The translations under genes were made by a program, and so were the position numbers. From NCBI GenBank assembly GCA_022824265.1, contig JAJEAG010000032.1, positions 1-50,872 on the forward strand: a stretch of DNA of 50,872 bases, in the 5' to 3' direction. This document shows, piece by piece, positions 26,486 through 36,010 of this stretch. Every line of letters starts with the position of its first letter. Position 1 is the stretch's first letter. The stretch is from Candidatus Poribacteria bacterium (GTDB lineage: Bacteria > Poribacteria > WGA-4E > WGA-3G). The notes under the pieces were generated by a model that saw only the letters and a list, made by a program, of their open reading frames with translations, was not told the origin of the DNA and ran no database searches.

Positions 26486-27376
26486 TCAATTATCAATACA
26501 TACGCCATATCCATGGGTATGTGTAGTCGTGCAAAAACTGACCTTAGTTTTGAAGAGTGATTCACACTGCTTTGCTGTAACGGAGTTTTCCATCAATGAG
26601 AAGATAGAAGCACCACTTCCAGACATCAAAGCACCGTAACACCCAGACTGTGCTGACAACTGAGTCTTTAACGATGCCAATATTGTATGTTTGGAAAAAA
26701 CCTGTGTTTCCAATAGATTATATAGGTTCCTACCAACTCCGACTACATCGCCCTTCTCAACACATGTGCATATAATTATACTTTCATTTGTTGGCTTTGT
26801 CAAGGTAATATTCAAATTTTGGAATATGTCTTTAGTAGAGATTGCAATTCCTGGATTGATTATTACAATTGGAAGGTCTATAAGGGGTGGCAAGGGAGTG
26901 AGAATGTCGCCTATACCTGTTCCGAAGGCAGCACCGCCCTGTATGCAGAAAGGTACATCTGCACCTAATTTTGTCCCTATTGTCATCAACGTTTTGTTAG
27001 ACAAACCTAACGAAAATAGTGTATTTACACCAACAAGTACAGCAGCTGCATTAGCACTTCCTCCCGCAAGTCCAGCAGCAACAGGGATTCGTTTATTTAT
27101 TTGAATCTCAAGTCCACCAAAACCGTCTACTAAATTGCTAAGAGCATCTGCTGCACGATAAGCGAGATTATGTGTGTCTAAAGGAACATGGGGATGATCA
27201 CATAAGACCTTGATACCCGTAGTTGATCTTTCTCGTAGTATTATCTCATCGTGTAAAGCAATGGAATGAAAAACGGTTTCAAGGTTGTGGTAACCATCAT
27301 CACGTTTACCCACAACATCAAGATATAAGTTTATTTTAGCGTGGGCACGAATCCGAAGGGTTTTCTGTTTCTTCAT
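26486..27376 (-). CDS. ispE: 4-diphosphocytidyl-2-C-methyl-D-erythritol kinase
   Basis: A 296-residue IspE of the GHMP kinase superfamily. It phosphorylates CDP-methylerythritol in the non-mevalonate isoprenoid pathway. The N-terminal signature AHAKINLYLDVVGKRDDGYHNLETVF and the ATP-binding glycine-rich loop PVAAGLAGGSANAAA are both present, as is the GHMP C-terminal GALMSGSGASIFSL. The start overlaps the end of the upstream lipoprotein gene by four bases (ATGA type), indicating translational coupling. The gene is followed at once by tRNA-Gln. The arrangement lipoprotein-ispE recalls the lolB-ispE pair of proteobacteria. Confidence 0.95.
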   Translation of the reverse strand: MKKQKTLRIRAHAKINLYLDVVGKRDDGYHNLETVFHSIALHDEIILRERSTTGIKVLCDHPHVPLDTHNLAYRAADALSNLVDGFGGLEIQINKRIPVAAGLAGGSANAAAVLVGVNTLFSLGLSNKTLMTIGTKLGADVPFCIQGGAAFGTGIGDILTPLPPLIDLPIVIINPGIAISTKDIFQNLNITLTKPTNESIIICTCVEKGDVVGVGRNLYNLLETQVFSKHTILASLKTQLSAQSGCYGALMSGSGASIFSLMENSVTAKQCESLFKTKVSFCTTTHTHGYGVCIDN

Positions 27377-28248
27377 TCAGGTGCATTATCTTGGTTGATA
27401 TCCGAGATTGACTTTATTATAAAATCATCGGTTAAGAATGGTGAAAAATCAAACCTACTCTGTTTAATTTCAGTATTGATCTGAACTTGTGCGATACTCA
27501 CAGTGACACGAGTTTGTTCGAGGGGACGTTCAATATGGACTTTGTGTGGTCTGAGAATTCCATCAACTTCACGATAGTCTGAGAAAAACGCACTCTGAAG
27601 CAGCGTATTATCTTTATCCTTGATACCCCATTGAATAACGCGCGGCTCGTTATCTTGGATATGGAGTGAAATATATTCAGTACTTCCTTCTTCAACACCG
27701 GGACGTTTCACTATATACTCTTCACCGGAACGTGATATTTTTAATTTTTCGGTACGACCATCAAGAAATGGATTAGCAAATATCGCACTTAATACGTCAG
27801 AAACACGTAGATCAATCCCGAATATTTCTTTTAATATTCCATCAGACAACTTACCTATATAGGTTTCCTGTTGTTCAATAAGTGAAAGCAGAAATTCATC
27901 TCGGTTTGCAATAGCAATACCTTTAGGGTCATTGAACGCACCTAACGCTTGAATACGTAATAAATCATCACCATCAATGGATTTTTTATACCATAACCTT
28001 TCACGGATTTCTTCCGCTCCACTATCACCTTCCTGAATAATCACCCGCATCTTATCAGTTCTTAACGTATCTGTTAATTCGTATCTCACTTGAAGTGTTT
28101 CTAAGTGTGGTGCAAATTCTGATAAAGATACGGGTGATTCTATGTTTATTTTACCATTTGTCGCGCATCCATTATGGACGATGACAATCAATAGACAAAG
28201 AAAGAAACATAACGTTCTTAGAACACCATGCTTATGCGGGGTTCTCAT
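27373..28248 (-). CDS. LolB/DUF4292-like outer-membrane lipoprotein
   Basis: A 291-residue putative lipoprotein. The N-terminus (MRTPHKHGVLRT, hydrophobic core LCFFLCLLIVIV, HNGC) forms a lipoprotein signal; the -3 position of the lipobox is unusual (His). The mature part is mostly beta, with DTLRTDKMRVIIQEG and GIDLRVSDVLSAIFANP followed by repeated strands such as YIVKRPG and RVIQWGI. This suggests the LolA/LolB-like lipid-binding half barrel used for lipoprotein insertion. The evidence is fold-level plus position: in proteobacteria lolB lies just upstream of ispE, exactly as here. It overlaps ispE by four bases and adjoins argD. Confidence 0.65.
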   Translation of the reverse strand: MRTPHKHGVLRTLCFFLCLLIVIVHNGCATNGKINIESPVSLSEFAPHLETLQVRYELTDTLRTDKMRVIIQEGDSGAEEIRERLWYKKSIDGDDLLRIQALGAFNDPKGIAIANRDEFLLSLIEQQETYIGKLSDGILKEIFGIDLRVSDVLSAIFANPFLDGRTEKLKISRSGEEYIVKRPGVEEGSTEYISLHIQDNEPRVIQWGIKDKDNTLLQSAFFSDYREVDGILRPHKVHIERPLEQTRVTVSIAQVQINTEIKQSRFDFSPFLTDDFIIKSISDINQDNAPE

Positions 28249-29439
28249 TTAGAGAACCTCCGACATTGATTTCTCAACGATGTTCACAGCTTCCTCAACA
28301 TGACCTGCATTGATATTAAGGGGAGGTAAGAACCTTAACACATAATCGTTAGTACAGATAGTTACTAACCCATTATCAATACATTTTGCAGCGAGTGGTT
28401 TAGCATCAACATCCATTACGAGACCTCGGAGCAACCCTTTACCACGTACTTCTCTAATTGGATATTTTTCTTTCAGTTCCATAAGACCACCTGCGAGATA
28501 GTTCCCCATTTTGACTGCATTTACAGCAAGATTTTCTTCTAATATTGTTTCTATAGTAGCTACCGCTGCTGCAGATGATAAGAAGTTTCCCCCAAATGTT
28601 GCAGCATGCGTTCCTGGAACAAAACTCTCAGCAACCTCTCGTTTTGCTAACATTGCACCGATTGGGACACCACTACCTAATGCTTTAGCCATCGTAATTA
28701 CATCTGGGATAACGCCATAGCTTTGATAACCGAAGAATGTCCCCAGTCTACCCATTGCAGTTTGTACTTCATCAAACATCAGTAGTAAATTATGCTTATC
28801 ACAAAGTTCTCGAAGTCCTTGTAAGTAACCATCGCTGGGGATATTTACGCCACCTTCGGATTGTATCGGTTCAACTAATATTGCACATGTTTTGTCAGAG
28901 ATAGCCGCTTCAGTTGCTTCCAAATCATCAAATGGTACATATTTAAATCCTTCAAGCATCGGTTCAAATCCAACGTGATATTTGGTTTGTGCAGTGGCAG
29001 TAATGGTAGCCATAGTTCGTCCGTGAAACGAATTGTCCATTGTGATGATTTCATAGGAGTCTGTTCTTCCGTTGTCTTTGGCATATTTGCGTGTCAATTT
29101 TATTGCTGCTTCATTTGCTTCAGCACCACTATTACAGAAAAAACACTGGTCCATATCCGAATTGTCAATAAGAAGTTTTGCTAATTCTGCTTGTGGTTGA
29201 ATATAATATAGATTTGAGGTGTGTAGGAGATTACCTGCTTGTTCGCGTATTGCTTCTACGACCTTCGGATGTGCATGTCCTAATCCATTGACAGCTAACC
29301 CACCTAAAAAGTCGAGATATTTTTTTCCCTCAGCATCCCATAAATAGGGTCCTTCACCCTTAACGAATGCAAGACTTCTGTCACCGTAAGTATTTATAAT
29401 ATATTCAGATGCCATAGTTTTTATGTCAGTTGTTGTCAT
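28249..29439 (-). CDS. argD: Acetylornithine aminotransferase
   Basis: A 396-residue class III PLP aminotransferase. Signatures are FLGGLAVNGLGHAHPKV, SGAEANEAAIKLTRKYA, SFHGRTMATITATAQ, LLMFDEVQTAMGRLG (Asp to the PLP ring nitrogen, D223) and TMAKALGSGVPIGAM (K252, Schiff base). ArgD converts acetylornithine and 2-oxoglutarate to N-acetylglutamate semialdehyde in arginine synthesis. Paralogues for lysine or GABA metabolism look similar, so the arginine assignment is good but not exclusive. It is the first gene of the minus block and is followed at a single-base distance by the lipoprotein gene. No other arg gene is nearby. Confidence 0.88.
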   Translation of the reverse strand: MTTTDIKTMASEYIINTYGDRSLAFVKGEGPYLWDAEGKKYLDFLGGLAVNGLGHAHPKVVEAIREQAGNLLHTSNLYYIQPQAELAKLLIDNSDMDQCFFCNSGAEANEAAIKLTRKYAKDNGRTDSYEIITMDNSFHGRTMATITATAQTKYHVGFEPMLEGFKYVPFDDLEATEAAISDKTCAILVEPIQSEGGVNIPSDGYLQGLRELCDKHNLLLMFDEVQTAMGRLGTFFGYQSYGVIPDVITMAKALGSGVPIGAMLAKREVAESFVPGTHAATFGGNFLSSAAAVATIETILEENLAVNAVKMGNYLAGGLMELKEKYPIREVRGKGLLRGLVMDVDAKPLAAKCIDNGLVTICTNDYVLRFLPPLNINAGHVEEAVNIVEKSMSEVL

Positions 29440-29523
29440 AATTCTTTCTCCTTATATACTAAATAAAATTGCAAATGTATGATGTACCTAACATGTAATT
29501 TATGATATAGTGCACTTGATTTC

Positions 29524-30657
29524 TTACCAATTTGTATAGGAACCATCTTCACGTTGATATCCGTAGGGGACTGAAAGTTCTGGAGTTGACACGTTAGTAA
29601 GTGCATTCTCGTTGAATTCAATACCGAGTCCTGGAGATTCTGGTGGTAAGAGATATCCGGATTCAAATGGTACCTGTACAGGAAAAACATCTGTTAGGGA
29701 AGACATTGGAGCACGGGGTAGTTCCTGCACACCCACAAGTGAAGAGGATAAACAGAGATGTAGACATGCTGCAGTGGAAACGGGACCAAGCGGGTTGTGT
29801 GGAGCAAGATGTATGTAATGTGTTTCACACCAACCAGCAATCTTACGTGCTTCTGTCAACCCACCAGCAATACACAAATCAACGCGACAGTAATCAATCA
29901 GATCCTCTTCTATGACTTCTCTGAAACTCCACTTGCTATCATATTGTTCCCCGACTGCTATTGGTACCGATGTTTGTTGTCGTAACCTTCTGAGACTTGC
30001 AGGATTTTCACTACGCAGTGGATCTTCAATAAAGAATGGATTGTATTGTTCAACTTGTTTACAGAATTCAATGCTATCTGCTGGATCAAGACGTGTGTGT
30101 ACATCAACAAGTATATTAACTTCTTCACTTAAAGTTTCTCGGACGGCTTGTACCTCTTCCAATCCAAATTGAACAGCGCGTCGTGGTTCAAATGTTCCTG
30201 ATCCAGTTCTATCAGCTAAACCCCAACGGACGAATTTCCAACCTGCTTCATAGGTTTGTTTGCAGCTTTCAACAAGGGCATCTAAATTTCCACCACCATT
30301 ATGCGGATAACAAACGACTTTATCTCTCGTACGTCCACCTAACAATTCATAGACAGGTACATTAAGTGCTTTTCCTTTGATGTCCCACAAGGCAATATCA
30401 ACCGCACTGACTGCAGCGGATTGCACAACACCTCCAGGGAAAAATCCACCACGAAACATAACTTGCCATAGATGTTCAGTTTGAAAGGGGTCTGCACCGA
30501 TTAGGAAAGGTTCAAACGATCTAACAACTTCCGCTAATGCAAGAGAACGTCGTCTTAAACCACCCTCGCCAACACCATATATCCCTGAGTCTGTTTCTAC
30601 CTTGACAAAGAAATGTCCTGAAGACGATACGAACGATTTGACATTGGTAATTTTCAT
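29524..30657 (-). CDS. Enolase-superfamily dehydratase (D-galactonate/mandelate racemase group)
   Basis: A 377-residue MR/MLE enzyme. The capping domain has YGVGEGGLRRRSLA; the barrel has metal ligands in ILVDVHTRLDP (Asp), FFIEDPLRSE (Glu) and IAVGEQYDS (Glu), and a general base in LAPHNPLGPV (His). These fit the galactonate/mannonate dehydratase subgroup that dehydrates acid sugars to 2-keto-3-deoxy sugars. All three metal ligands are intact, in contrast to the second enolase-like gene at 36449. It precedes argD on the same strand and follows a PhyH gene. Confidence 0.87.
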   Translation of the reverse strand: MKITNVKSFVSSSGHFFVKVETDSGIYGVGEGGLRRRSLALAEVVRSFEPFLIGADPFQTEHLWQVMFRGGFFPGGVVQSAAVSAVDIALWDIKGKALNVPVYELLGGRTRDKVVCYPHNGGGNLDALVESCKQTYEAGWKFVRWGLADRTGSGTFEPRRAVQFGLEEVQAVRETLSEEVNILVDVHTRLDPADSIEFCKQVEQYNPFFIEDPLRSENPASLRRLRQQTSVPIAVGEQYDSKWSFREVIEEDLIDYCRVDLCIAGGLTEARKIAGWCETHYIHLAPHNPLGPVSTAACLHLCLSSSLVGVQELPRAPMSSLTDVFPVQVPFESGYLLPPESPGLGIEFNENALTNVSTPELSVPYGYQREDGSYTNW

Positions 30658-30717
30658 ATTCTTCCTATTTTGTTTTTGGACTCAGTTTGAATTCAATTTG
30701 TCAGAAAACACTATGGA

Positions 30718-31524
30718 TTACACAGCATCCAAAGTAGGTGTATTGTTTTGACAATAAACCGGACGAAAAAGAGTTTTCCGTTTAAAAGACATCTCTTCAA
30801 GATGTTTCGGATGTGGTTCCCAACTGTGCCATTTGTTACCAACGGTATTATAACAGTTAAAAATTGCGACGCGGTCAACTTCTTCATCAGTCCATTTCGC
30901 TCCGGTGTGTGTGATAGCTTCTGTAAAAATGAGGACTGAACCCGCAGGGCAACTATAATCTTCCCACAGTGGTGAATTACGATCTTCGGTAGATTTTGGT
31001 GCGGGGAATGCACCTTTATGACTGCCAGTAAGAAACATTGTTCCGCCTCCACCCTCTTTAACAGGGTTGAGTTCCCACACGACTCGCGTCAATCCACTAT
31101 GCGCCCTATCGTGGTGTAAGTGATATGTATGAGAATTACCGGGAAAGTTGAGCATTCCGCGTCCTCCGTGGGGACGGAAGTTGTCGTGTCCATTTCCACG
31201 TATTGTAAGAAATGTACCCTCAAACCGGAATCCGTAGCAGTTCTCGTTGGCATACCCAGATGTTAAGAATTCGTTCATAAATCCGAGAACTACAGGATGG
31301 TCGGTCAACGATTCTAATGGACCTCCTATAGATGAACGATGATGTTCAGGTATAGATTCTCGATCACGTTGAAGTTGATAACAGAACTCACGCATCTCTT
31401 TAGCATCGGTCTCACTTAACACACCAGGAAACAAGAGCCATCCGCGTGTATCAAATAGAAACCTTTGCTCTTCTGTCAGTGGAATTGGTGGTAAATTGTC
31501 AGCATTTGTAGAAGGATTTGGCAT
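30718..31524 (-). CDS. Phytanoyl-CoA dioxygenase-like protein
   Basis: A 268-residue relative of the PhyH gene at 6369-7169. The shared HGG motif is at H119-G120-G121 (RPHGGRG). Unlike its relative it also has H137-H138-D139 in the next strand, a possible HxD. The distal His is H206 (EAITHTGAKW), and DRVAIFNCYN follows. GGGTMFLTGSHKG is the family's Gly-rich strand. The pair defines a subfamily different from the HQD-type proteins here. It is 60 bases upstream of the enolase-superfamily gene and may be cotranscribed with it. Confidence 0.82.
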   Translation of the reverse strand: MPNPSTNADNLPPIPLTEEQRFLFDTRGWLLFPGVLSETDAKEMREFCYQLQRDRESIPEHHRSSIGGPLESLTDHPVVLGFMNEFLTSGYANENCYGFRFEGTFLTIRGNGHDNFRPHGGRGMLNFPGNSHTYHLHHDRAHSGLTRVVWELNPVKEGGGGTMFLTGSHKGAFPAPKSTEDRNSPLWEDYSCPAGSVLIFTEAITHTGAKWTDEEVDRVAIFNCYNTVGNKWHSWEPHPKHLEEMSFKRKTLFRPVYCQNNTPTLDAV

Positions 31525-31603
31525 AATTTATCTCCAACTGTATACCATCCAAATTTGAATAAGATAAACATTAATCAGATATAACCAATTTGTAATATGT
31601 TAT

Positions 31604-32764
31604 TTATTTACCGTATAATCTTTCTGTTTCCATTGATAACCAACTGCCATAATCTCGTGGCATCTCTTTAGGAGCACCGAGACCATGTTCATCACGCCAA
31701 CGTTGTAGAGGATGTTCTCTGTTTTTCTGTGGAAGTTCCACTCGTGTACCGTAAATAGCAGATTCAAATACACCCATCAAAACCTCAAGGGTATGTCTAC
31801 CCTCTTCACCACTGCATTCATGTTCACGGTTCTCATCCAATGCGTTGACATATTCGTCTACAATGCAGTAGTCGTCAGCATCTGCACCTTTGTCTCTATC
31901 AAAGTGATCAGGATAAATAGATGGAATTTTTTCCCATCGGTCATGTGTCCCGTCTGGAATAAAGTGAGGTGTTGGCAACCACCATGATCCTTTCAATTCA
32001 GACCAAAATAATCTTCCCTCAGTTCCATAAAGTTCTAAAACATAAGCATCAGAAGTTACATTTGGAAAACGCTGCTGAATCAGAGTACCAGTTACATTAT
32101 TTTCAAATTGAAGCGTGGATGTCGTAAATTCTGCTGCAACTGTTCCCATTCCAGAAGGTGATTGGAGAATGTCGTCAGGTATCAATTCTCGACCTCCTGC
32201 TGTTGCTTGTGTTACAACACTTCTACAGTGTCCACCGAAACGCAGCATGTTATTGACGACGTGTGTACCAATGTTCATCAACCCGTAACCAGCATAATAG
32301 CCTTTTCCACATGCAGACATATAACGAAGTTCACCGATTCTCCCTTCATCAAGTGCTTTTGCTACTGCTTGCATTGATGGACTCACACGTCTTTGATGGT
32401 GAACAGCGATACGTGCATTTTTCTCCTTAGCTTTTGCAATTACCGCATCTGCTTGAACCAAATCCACACAAATCGGTTTTTCTACCTCAATGTTGACACC
32501 ATATTCAAGCACGCGCATACAGAGAGGATAATGCATTTCTGTGGCAGTGGGAATTGCGACAATATCAGGATTAGTCTGCTGTATCATCTCATCTAAATCT
32601 GTGAAATGTGTGGATACATTCACGATTTTACCCAGTCCATCTAATCTGTCCTGCACTAAGTCGCAAAGTGCGACGATCTCTGTGCGCGGGTGTGCGTGAT
32701 ATGCCTTTGCTGCTGAAGTGCCACGGCTGCGACATCCTAATATGGCAACACGATAGTTTTTCAT
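31604..32764 (-). CDS. Gfo/Idh/MocA family oxidoreductase
   Basis: A 386-residue oxidoreductase, starting MKNYRVAILGCRSRGTSAAKAY (Rossmann, altered GxGxxG). The EKP motif is VEVEKPICVD, and the C-terminal substrate domain contains CGKGYYAGYGLMNIGTHVVNNMLRFGGHC. The open frame extends 23 codons upstream (32833), but the internal ATG 32764 is preceded by GGTGA at eight bases and gives the family N-terminus. It is longer than the other two by a C-terminal extension (HPLQRWRDEHGLGAPKEMP). A sugar or polyol dehydrogenase is likely. Confidence 0.85.
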   Translation of the reverse strand: MKNYRVAILGCRSRGTSAAKAYHAHPRTEIVALCDLVQDRLDGLGKIVNVSTHFTDLDEMIQQTNPDIVAIPTATEMHYPLCMRVLEYGVNIEVEKPICVDLVQADAVIAKAKEKNARIAVHHQRRVSPSMQAVAKALDEGRIGELRYMSACGKGYYAGYGLMNIGTHVVNNMLRFGGHCRSVVTQATAGGRELIPDDILQSPSGMGTVAAEFTTSTLQFENNVTGTLIQQRFPNVTSDAYVLELYGTEGRLFWSELKGSWWLPTPHFIPDGTHDRWEKIPSIYPDHFDRDKGADADDYCIVDEYVNALDENREHECSGEEGRHTLEVLMGVFESAIYGTRVELPQKNREHPLQRWRDEHGLGAPKEMPRDYGSWLSMETERLYGK

Positions 32765-33011
32765 AAAAGTTTTCACCAAATCCCGTGTGTATAACGAAAT
32801 TGCCTTTCTCTTACCATCTCCGTAAATGTTCATTTGTCAACGATATTTTGTTTAATAGTACCTTATTTTAAAGACACTGTCAAGTTTTAATCTGATGATA
32901 TTGATTGATGTGTTTCAATTTTACTGATATACTCTGACTACCAAGGCACATTTGACTTACACAATGATAATACAATACATACACTTCTATTTTGCTTGGA
33001 GGCACATATAA

Positions 33012-33617
33012 ATGTTACATTCCAGTGTCTATCAAATTTCTCGGTATCTTTTGAAAGCCTTAACATCCATTTTAGTTACTATAATGTTTGTAGCGATATA
33101 CGGCTGCAATCAAAACAAAAACAAAGATTTCATTAAATTGGACGCTCCACTTGAAAAAGTGTTACCCAAAATTACACTTGTTATTCCAGAAGAGAAACTT
33201 AAAAACCAACCAATTGAAATCACTGTTGAAAGCACATATAAAGGGACAGGTGAATATTCTATTGATGAAGAAAATACTACAGAATTCAAATATACATTTC
33301 ACCAGAAGCATGTTGTTGAAGGAAATAAGTATATCTTTACAGTGGTTTCCTATAACTGGGGAGGGTCAGGCACTTTTTACTATCTCACTGCAATTGATAA
33401 GGTTACTCTTAAGAGTGTCGATGAAGTTTTCCTTGGAGATCGTGTGGAAATAAAGAAAATATCCTTGGAAAAGCCGAATAGTGATACTGTGACTATCAAT
33501 TATGTTGATAGGAAATCTGGAACAGCCATGACAGAGAAACCAAATAAGCCAGAAGAAAAACATTATGGGATGCATAATGGAGAACTTAATCAATATTGGA
33601 TTGAAAAAGTGGAATGA
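33012..33617 (+). CDS. Hypothetical lipoprotein, 201 aa
   Basis: Not recognised. The N-terminus has a long signal (YLLKALTSILVTIMFVAIYGC) with a cysteine after AIYG, consistent with a lipoprotein lipobox. The mature region is hydrophilic and beta-rich: KITLVIPEEKLKNQPIEITV, EFKYTFHQKH, VYVDRKSGT-like strands. A Lys/Glu-rich C-terminus ends QYWIEKVE. GGAGG precedes the ATG. It is flanked by divergently and convergently oriented genes and seems to be a single transcription unit. Secreted to the envelope; function unknown. Confidence 0.6.
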   Translation: MLHSSVYQISRYLLKALTSILVTIMFVAIYGCNQNKNKDFIKLDAPLEKVLPKITLVIPEEKLKNQPIEITVESTYKGTGEYSIDEENTTEFKYTFHQKHVVEGNKYIFTVVSYNWGGSGTFYYLTAIDKVTLKSVDEVFLGDRVEIKKISLEKPNSDTVTINYVDRKSGTAMTEKPNKPEEKHYGMHNGELNQYWIEKVE

Positions 33618-33676
33618 GAAAAGATTTTAATACTGAGATTTTAAGTAGAATACTACACATGAATGCAACATTCAGA

Positions 33677-35617
33677 CTAAGGATAAAATTGATACATCGT
33701 TGTGTTCAATAGAACGTTCAAAAGACTCCATGTGGTTCCCATCAAGTAATCACCGAGAACTAACCCAAGAAAGAAAGGTACAACGCGCCGATAACTCCGT
33801 ATGCCTCCGTGTCGTAAGATTAACCATTTCAACGTTAATGCGATTATCAAAGGAATCCATAGATCGGACATCTCTTGGTTGCTTGCCATCACATATCCCA
33901 GAGGATGTAGAGGAAGCCAGAAGAACTTGACTCGTAGGTAGGTCAACACCATCATCACAGAAAACCCGATTCCAATGAAGATAAGCCCTATCCAATCTGT
34001 ATCAAGTGGATAAGTAATCCAATTTGTTAGCCTGCTGAAGTATTGCCTTCCATATCCAAGAGCCCAAGGTCCATAATATCCAGAATCAGCACCGAATTGG
34101 TAGTAAAGATGAAGTTGTACCCAAAATGCTACCAACCCACCAAGAAGCGTTGCTATTATGACGGTATAAAGCATGCGACGAGGGTTAATATTGGACACTT
34201 CAGCGATTTTAAATGCTTCCAATTGATGCGGCATCATTTGGGGTCGGTAGTCGCGATTGAAGAAGCAGACAGAAAGTGCGGTTAAGTTCCGTGCCCCAAG
34301 ACGATGTGTTCCTATGACGGTGTTTAAGATGTAACGTGGTGCTTGCCAATGATATGCATGAACAAAAATCCCTGATTCAGCACGAATCCGTGTTGTAACA
34401 ATTGGCGTGATGAGAAATAGCAAAGCAAACGACATAGCAAGCCAAATTGTCATACCTGCCTTGTAAAGTAGAAAAGCAAATAATAAGATACCTAACACAA
34501 ATCCCCATACTGCTACTTGATATGGCATCGGTTCGTTAGAATGTTGTTCCGGTGGGGCTCTCCCAAGGTTTAATGCATTTTGTATTACTGCTTTGAAATG
34601 TCGTTTGCCAGTCCAGGCAAAGAAAAAAATTAACCCAATAAATGCACCGACAGTCTGTTCATTAAGGTACGGGAATCGGGGGATACTTTTCCATCCAACT
34701 GCATCTGCTAAAGCAACTTCGTTACGATAAATGAAATAGAAAAAAGCTGTAGAAATTAACACATCTAATGGCATCAGGAACATTATGCCAATAGCAAACG
34801 GATAGAAAGCAGTGATGATTGTACCATATAGACTCAACGGGGGTTCTTGAAATCTGAAGAAACGACGGGTGACGGGAATCTCTGGAATTACAGGATACAA
34901 ATGACTTAATCCATTGAAAAGACTGATTCCTGCTGCAATTGAAAAGCCAACCCACATACGTTTATTTTTAAAGAAACCGGAACCTGGATTTGTCATTGCA
35001 TGTGGTAAATGAATGACAGGGAATGTCAAACGTTCACGTTGTGACCACTGTTTCCGTAGGATTGTATTTAGGCATAAAAAAATAAATGCAATCACTGAAA
35101 AGAGTAATAGCCATGCACCAACTACTGGCAGCCAAACTTGTAAATGATGTGGAATATAAAGACTTGAATCTCCTTGATAGTACCCTCGTAAAGCACTCTT
35201 ATCGGAAACGGTCAACCAAGTCGGGATGTGATGCCAGAATAGTGTCTGCCATTCGTTTTCTTCTGTTGCAAACCAGAAACCGTGTCCCAGTACAGATAAG
35301 ATAGCTTGAAGAATATCACATCCTGCTAATGTTGTTGCAAAACTCAACGACACATAGAGAAATAATAGTTCTCCCTGTCCAAATGTATATTTTAGTTTCA
35401 GAATACGCAGAAAGATATTGATAAGTAGAACTGCAACAAGGATAAAGATTACATTAGAATACGGAACTACCCAAGTCGGAAAGGTATAACGCACCAATTC
35501 CATCTGGATAAGAAAATAGCAGTTTATCGGTGCAATTAATACAAAGATGAAAAGGGTGCGCCAAGTGAGTATACGTTGCTGCGTGGAAGAGGTCAATTTG
35601 TCTTGCCTTAGATACAT
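33677..35617 (-). CDS. Polytopic membrane protein (DUF6785/6784-like)
   Basis: A 646-residue integral membrane protein with about 12 to 14 hydrophobic segments, including TLFIFVLIAPINCYFLI, SNVIFILVAVLLINIFL, LPVVGAWLLLFSVIAFIFLCL, FLITPIVTTRIRAESGIFVHAYHWQAP and a C-terminal YRRVVPFFLGLVLGDYLMGTTW. The ERLTFPVIHLPHAMT loop and ESGIFVHAYHWQAP are recurrent in the DUF6785/DUF6784 family common in planctomycete-like and poribacterial genomes. It may be a transporter related to oligopeptide transporters, but the function is unproved. It is convergent with the upstream lipoprotein gene. Confidence 0.7.
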   Translation of the reverse strand: MYLRQDKLTSSTQQRILTWRTLFIFVLIAPINCYFLIQMELVRYTFPTWVVPYSNVIFILVAVLLINIFLRILKLKYTFGQGELLFLYVSLSFATTLAGCDILQAILSVLGHGFWFATEENEWQTLFWHHIPTWLTVSDKSALRGYYQGDSSLYIPHHLQVWLPVVGAWLLLFSVIAFIFLCLNTILRKQWSQRERLTFPVIHLPHAMTNPGSGFFKNKRMWVGFSIAAGISLFNGLSHLYPVIPEIPVTRRFFRFQEPPLSLYGTIITAFYPFAIGIMFLMPLDVLISTAFFYFIYRNEVALADAVGWKSIPRFPYLNEQTVGAFIGLIFFFAWTGKRHFKAVIQNALNLGRAPPEQHSNEPMPYQVAVWGFVLGILLFAFLLYKAGMTIWLAMSFALLFLITPIVTTRIRAESGIFVHAYHWQAPRYILNTVIGTHRLGARNLTALSVCFFNRDYRPQMMPHQLEAFKIAEVSNINPRRMLYTVIIATLLGGLVAFWVQLHLYYQFGADSGYYGPWALGYGRQYFSRLTNWITYPLDTDWIGLIFIGIGFSVMMVLTYLRVKFFWLPLHPLGYVMASNQEMSDLWIPLIIALTLKWLILRHGGIRSYRRVVPFFLGLVLGDYLMGTTWSLLNVLLNTTMYQFYP

Positions 35618-35758
35618 CTTAGAAATGCTTTGTTTATTCTATCAGATGCTTAAGGGATATTCAAGAAATTTGAATGTGGAGCAAGAATCAGAAAACCTTG
35701 ATATATAGGTCTATTTATGTTATTCTGTATTTAAAATTATTGATGAGGTGTTTTTAAG

Positions 35759-36010
35759 ATGAAAATGGATGTTCGGCCACCACAAGTATTTAACGATCTC
35801 ATAACTTGTGATATTAAGATTATGAGCGGAACACCAGTGTTTAAAAACACTCGCGTTCCCATTAAGAATCTAATTGATTATATAGAAGTTGGTGAAAGTC
35901 TGGATGACTTTTTATCTGATTTTCCATCCGTAAAACGTGAACAGGTACTTCAAGCATTGGAACTTGCAAAAGAGTTACTCCTTACACAGGCTTATGAGAA
36001 TTCTCATTGA
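35759..36010 (+). CDS. DUF433 antitoxin-like protein
   Basis: An 83-residue DUF433 protein. The signature IKIMSGTPVFKNTRVPIKNLIDYIEVGESLDDFLSDFPSV is diagnostic; the family has a winged-helix-like DNA-binding core. DUF433 genes are paired with DUF5615 (Mut7-C/PIN-like) genes, as here, and are thought to act as antitoxins that repress their own operon. The downstream gene overlaps this one by 17 bases. GAGGTG lies eight bases before the ATG. Confidence 0.85.
   Translation: MKMDVRPPQVFNDLITCDIKIMSGTPVFKNTRVPIKNLIDYIEVGESLDDFLSDFPSVKREQVLQALELAKELLLTQAYENSH

Noticed and set aside
29436-29690. Minus-strand 84-residue frame overlapping the enolase-superfamily gene end
   Set aside because: It is a different frame of the same strand within a confident coding region.
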